From UBA1724 sp963611685 (lineage in GTDB: Bacteria > Verrucomicrobiota > Lentisphaeria > Oligosphaerales > Oligosphaeraceae): a stretch of DNA of 6,604 nt. Each line of letters starts with the position of its first letter. Position 1 is the first letter of the stretch. The notes beneath the pieces were generated by a model. That model did not search any database. It had not been told where the DNA came from and saw nothing but the letters and a program-made list of their open reading frames with translations. Both the position numbers and the translations under genes were made by a program. Below are positions 6,304 to 6,604 of this stretch, piece by piece. The stretch is from NCBI GenBank assembly GCA_963611685.1, contig CAVDSU010000113.1, positions 1-6,604 on the forward strand, written 5' to 3'.

Positions 6304-6331
6304 ACCCGCCTTCGCCAAGGCTACGGCGGGT
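6304..6331. repeat. Hairpin after ruvB, possible transcription end or interspersed repeat
   Basis: A perfect 7-bp stem ACCCGCC (6304-6310) / GGCGGGT (6325-6331) encloses a 14-nt loop. Within it a second, mutually exclusive stem GCCTT (6308-6312) / AAGGC (6317-6321) with a CGCC tetraloop can form. It begins 15 nt after the ruvB stop. No T-tract follows, so it is not a classical intrinsic terminator. It resembles short palindromic repeats that I recall from many bacterial intergenic regions, but copy number cannot be judged here. Confidence 0.5.
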
Positions 6332-6349
6332 CTGCGAGAAGATAGGCCA

Positions 6350-6389
6350 GGGGTCCCTTGGAACCCCGCGCAGGGAAAACCCGTCGCGG
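6350..6389. repeat. Pair of adjoining hairpins in the ruvB downstream region
   Basis: The first stem is GGGGT (6350-6354) / ACCCC (6363-6367) with an 8-nt loop. The second is CCGCG (6366-6370) / CGCGG (6385-6389) with a small internal loop, then GGG (6373-6375) / CCC (6380-6382) closed by an AAAA tetraloop. The two share bases 6366-6367, so they nearly abut. No coding frame with a ribosome site covers them. Their role is unknown. Confidence 0.45.
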
Positions 6390-6461
6390 CTCTTCCCCGG
6401 CAGCATACCCAAAGGACGGAGGGGCTCTGCCCCCCGTACCCCCGCCTTATTCGTGGATAGC

Positions 6462-6476
6462 CACTAGGGGCTAGTG
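6462..6476. repeat. Short perfect hairpin in the element core
   Basis: CACTAG (6462-6467) and CTAGTG (6471-6476) form a perfect 6-bp stem around a GGG loop. A competing GTGG-ATAG-CCAC hairpin (6453-6464) overlaps its left side. Just downstream, CCTATAGG (6482-6489) is a perfect 8-bp palindrome. Confidence 0.5.
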
Positions 6477-6498
6477 ACTTGCCTATAGGGAGGCTGCG

Positions 6499-6533
6499 GG
6501 GCAATGGGCAATGGGCAATTTGTATAGGGCAAT
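6499..6533. repeat. GGGCAAT heptamer array
   Basis: Three tandem copies of GGGCAAT occupy 6499-6519. A non-matching heptamer (TTGTATA, 6520-6526) follows, then a further GGGCAAT at 6527-6533. The register of 7 is kept across all five units, which suggests a five-unit array with one diverged unit. It lies in the core of the inverted-repeat element. Confidence 0.65.
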
Positions 6534-6537
6534 AGTA

Positions 6538-6551
6538 CCGCCGGTAGGCGG
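6538..6551. repeat. Hairpin at the right side of the element core
   Basis: CCGCC (6538-6542) and GGCGG (6547-6551) form a perfect 5-bp stem with a GGTA loop. It lies 12 bp before the right inverted arm. An overlapping palindrome TACCG-C-CGGTA (6536-6546) competes with it. Confidence 0.45.
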
Positions 6552-6604
6552 AAGAAACCAGCAGGGGGTGCGGGGGGCGGCAGCCCCTCCGTCCTTTGGA
6601 TATT

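Larger units (their letters stand above)
6405..6603. repeat. Compact element with about 39-bp terminal inverted repeats (MITE-like)
   Basis: The left arm at 6405-6443 and the right arm at 6564-6603 are near-perfect inverted copies. The core 18 bp, 6409-6426 against 6582-6599, match exactly. Outward they extend by ATA/TAT after one mismatch. Inward GCCCCCCGTACCCCC (6429-6443) pairs with 6564-6578 at 14 of 15 positions, with one 1-bp length difference between the blocks. The 120-bp core holds a heptamer array and two small hairpins and has no plausible coding frame. A target-site duplication cannot be tested because the window ends one base after the right arm. It could be a non-autonomous transposable element, an extragenic palindromic repeat pair, or a structured RNA. 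Confidence 0.6.

Noticed and set aside
5183..6412. 409-codon open frame on the minus strand
   Set aside because: It is the antisense of ruvB, whose motifs are complete. The product shows no recognisable domain.
6255..6467. Small plus-strand frame across the end of ruvB and the hairpins
   Set aside because: It has no ribosome site, starts inside ruvB in another frame, and runs through the hairpin region and the left inverted arm.
6499..6533. CRISPR-like array
   Set aside because: The repeat is only 7 bp and tandem without spacers, and no cas gene is present.

Overview
The window reads as a GC-rich bacterial chromosome segment with eight genes, all on the plus strand. The best guess for the host is the PVC superphylum, probably Lentisphaerota (Victivallales/Oligosphaerales). 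This rests on the high GC content, a His-Phe-Thr-Leu-Ile-Glu prepilin junction of the kind I associate with that phylum, and a structured repeat tail typical of such genomes. It is an inference, since no rRNA or marker alignment is possible here.

Layout: a probable sigma70-type promoter at the left edge (3-30) precedes lexA (138-761), which has its HTH, Ala-Gly cleavage site and Ser/Lys dyad intact. Close behind are an unrecognised single-pass membrane protein (787-1563) and, after a probable terminator (1658-1680), a small DUF6941-like protein (1727-2173). A pseudopilus module follows: the GspF/PilC-type platform protein (2238-3434), a GspG-type major pseudopilin (3494-3928) and a GspH-like minor pseudopilin (3959-4513). 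Then come ruvA (4565-5200) and ruvB (5246-6289), the Holliday-junction branch migration motor. No ruvC, secretin, GspE ATPase or prepilin peptidase lies in the window.

The last 315 bases (6290-6604) hold no gene. They contain a series of hairpins and a compact element with about 39-bp inverted ends (6405-6603) around a roughly 120-bp core. The core carries an in-register GGGCAAT heptamer array and two further small hairpins.

Functionally, the window pairs SOS control and recombination (LexA, RuvA, RuvB) with a secretion/uptake-type pseudopilus (GspF, GspG, GspH). Whether the two halves are linked cannot be shown from sequence. A speculative reading is DNA uptake plus recombination, because the membrane protein downstream of lexA faintly resembles a ComEC C-terminal domain that has lost its metal ligands. 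No clearly novel system is demonstrated. The least ordinary items are the terminal inverted-repeat element, the two non-glycine prepilin junctions and the unrecognised membrane protein.
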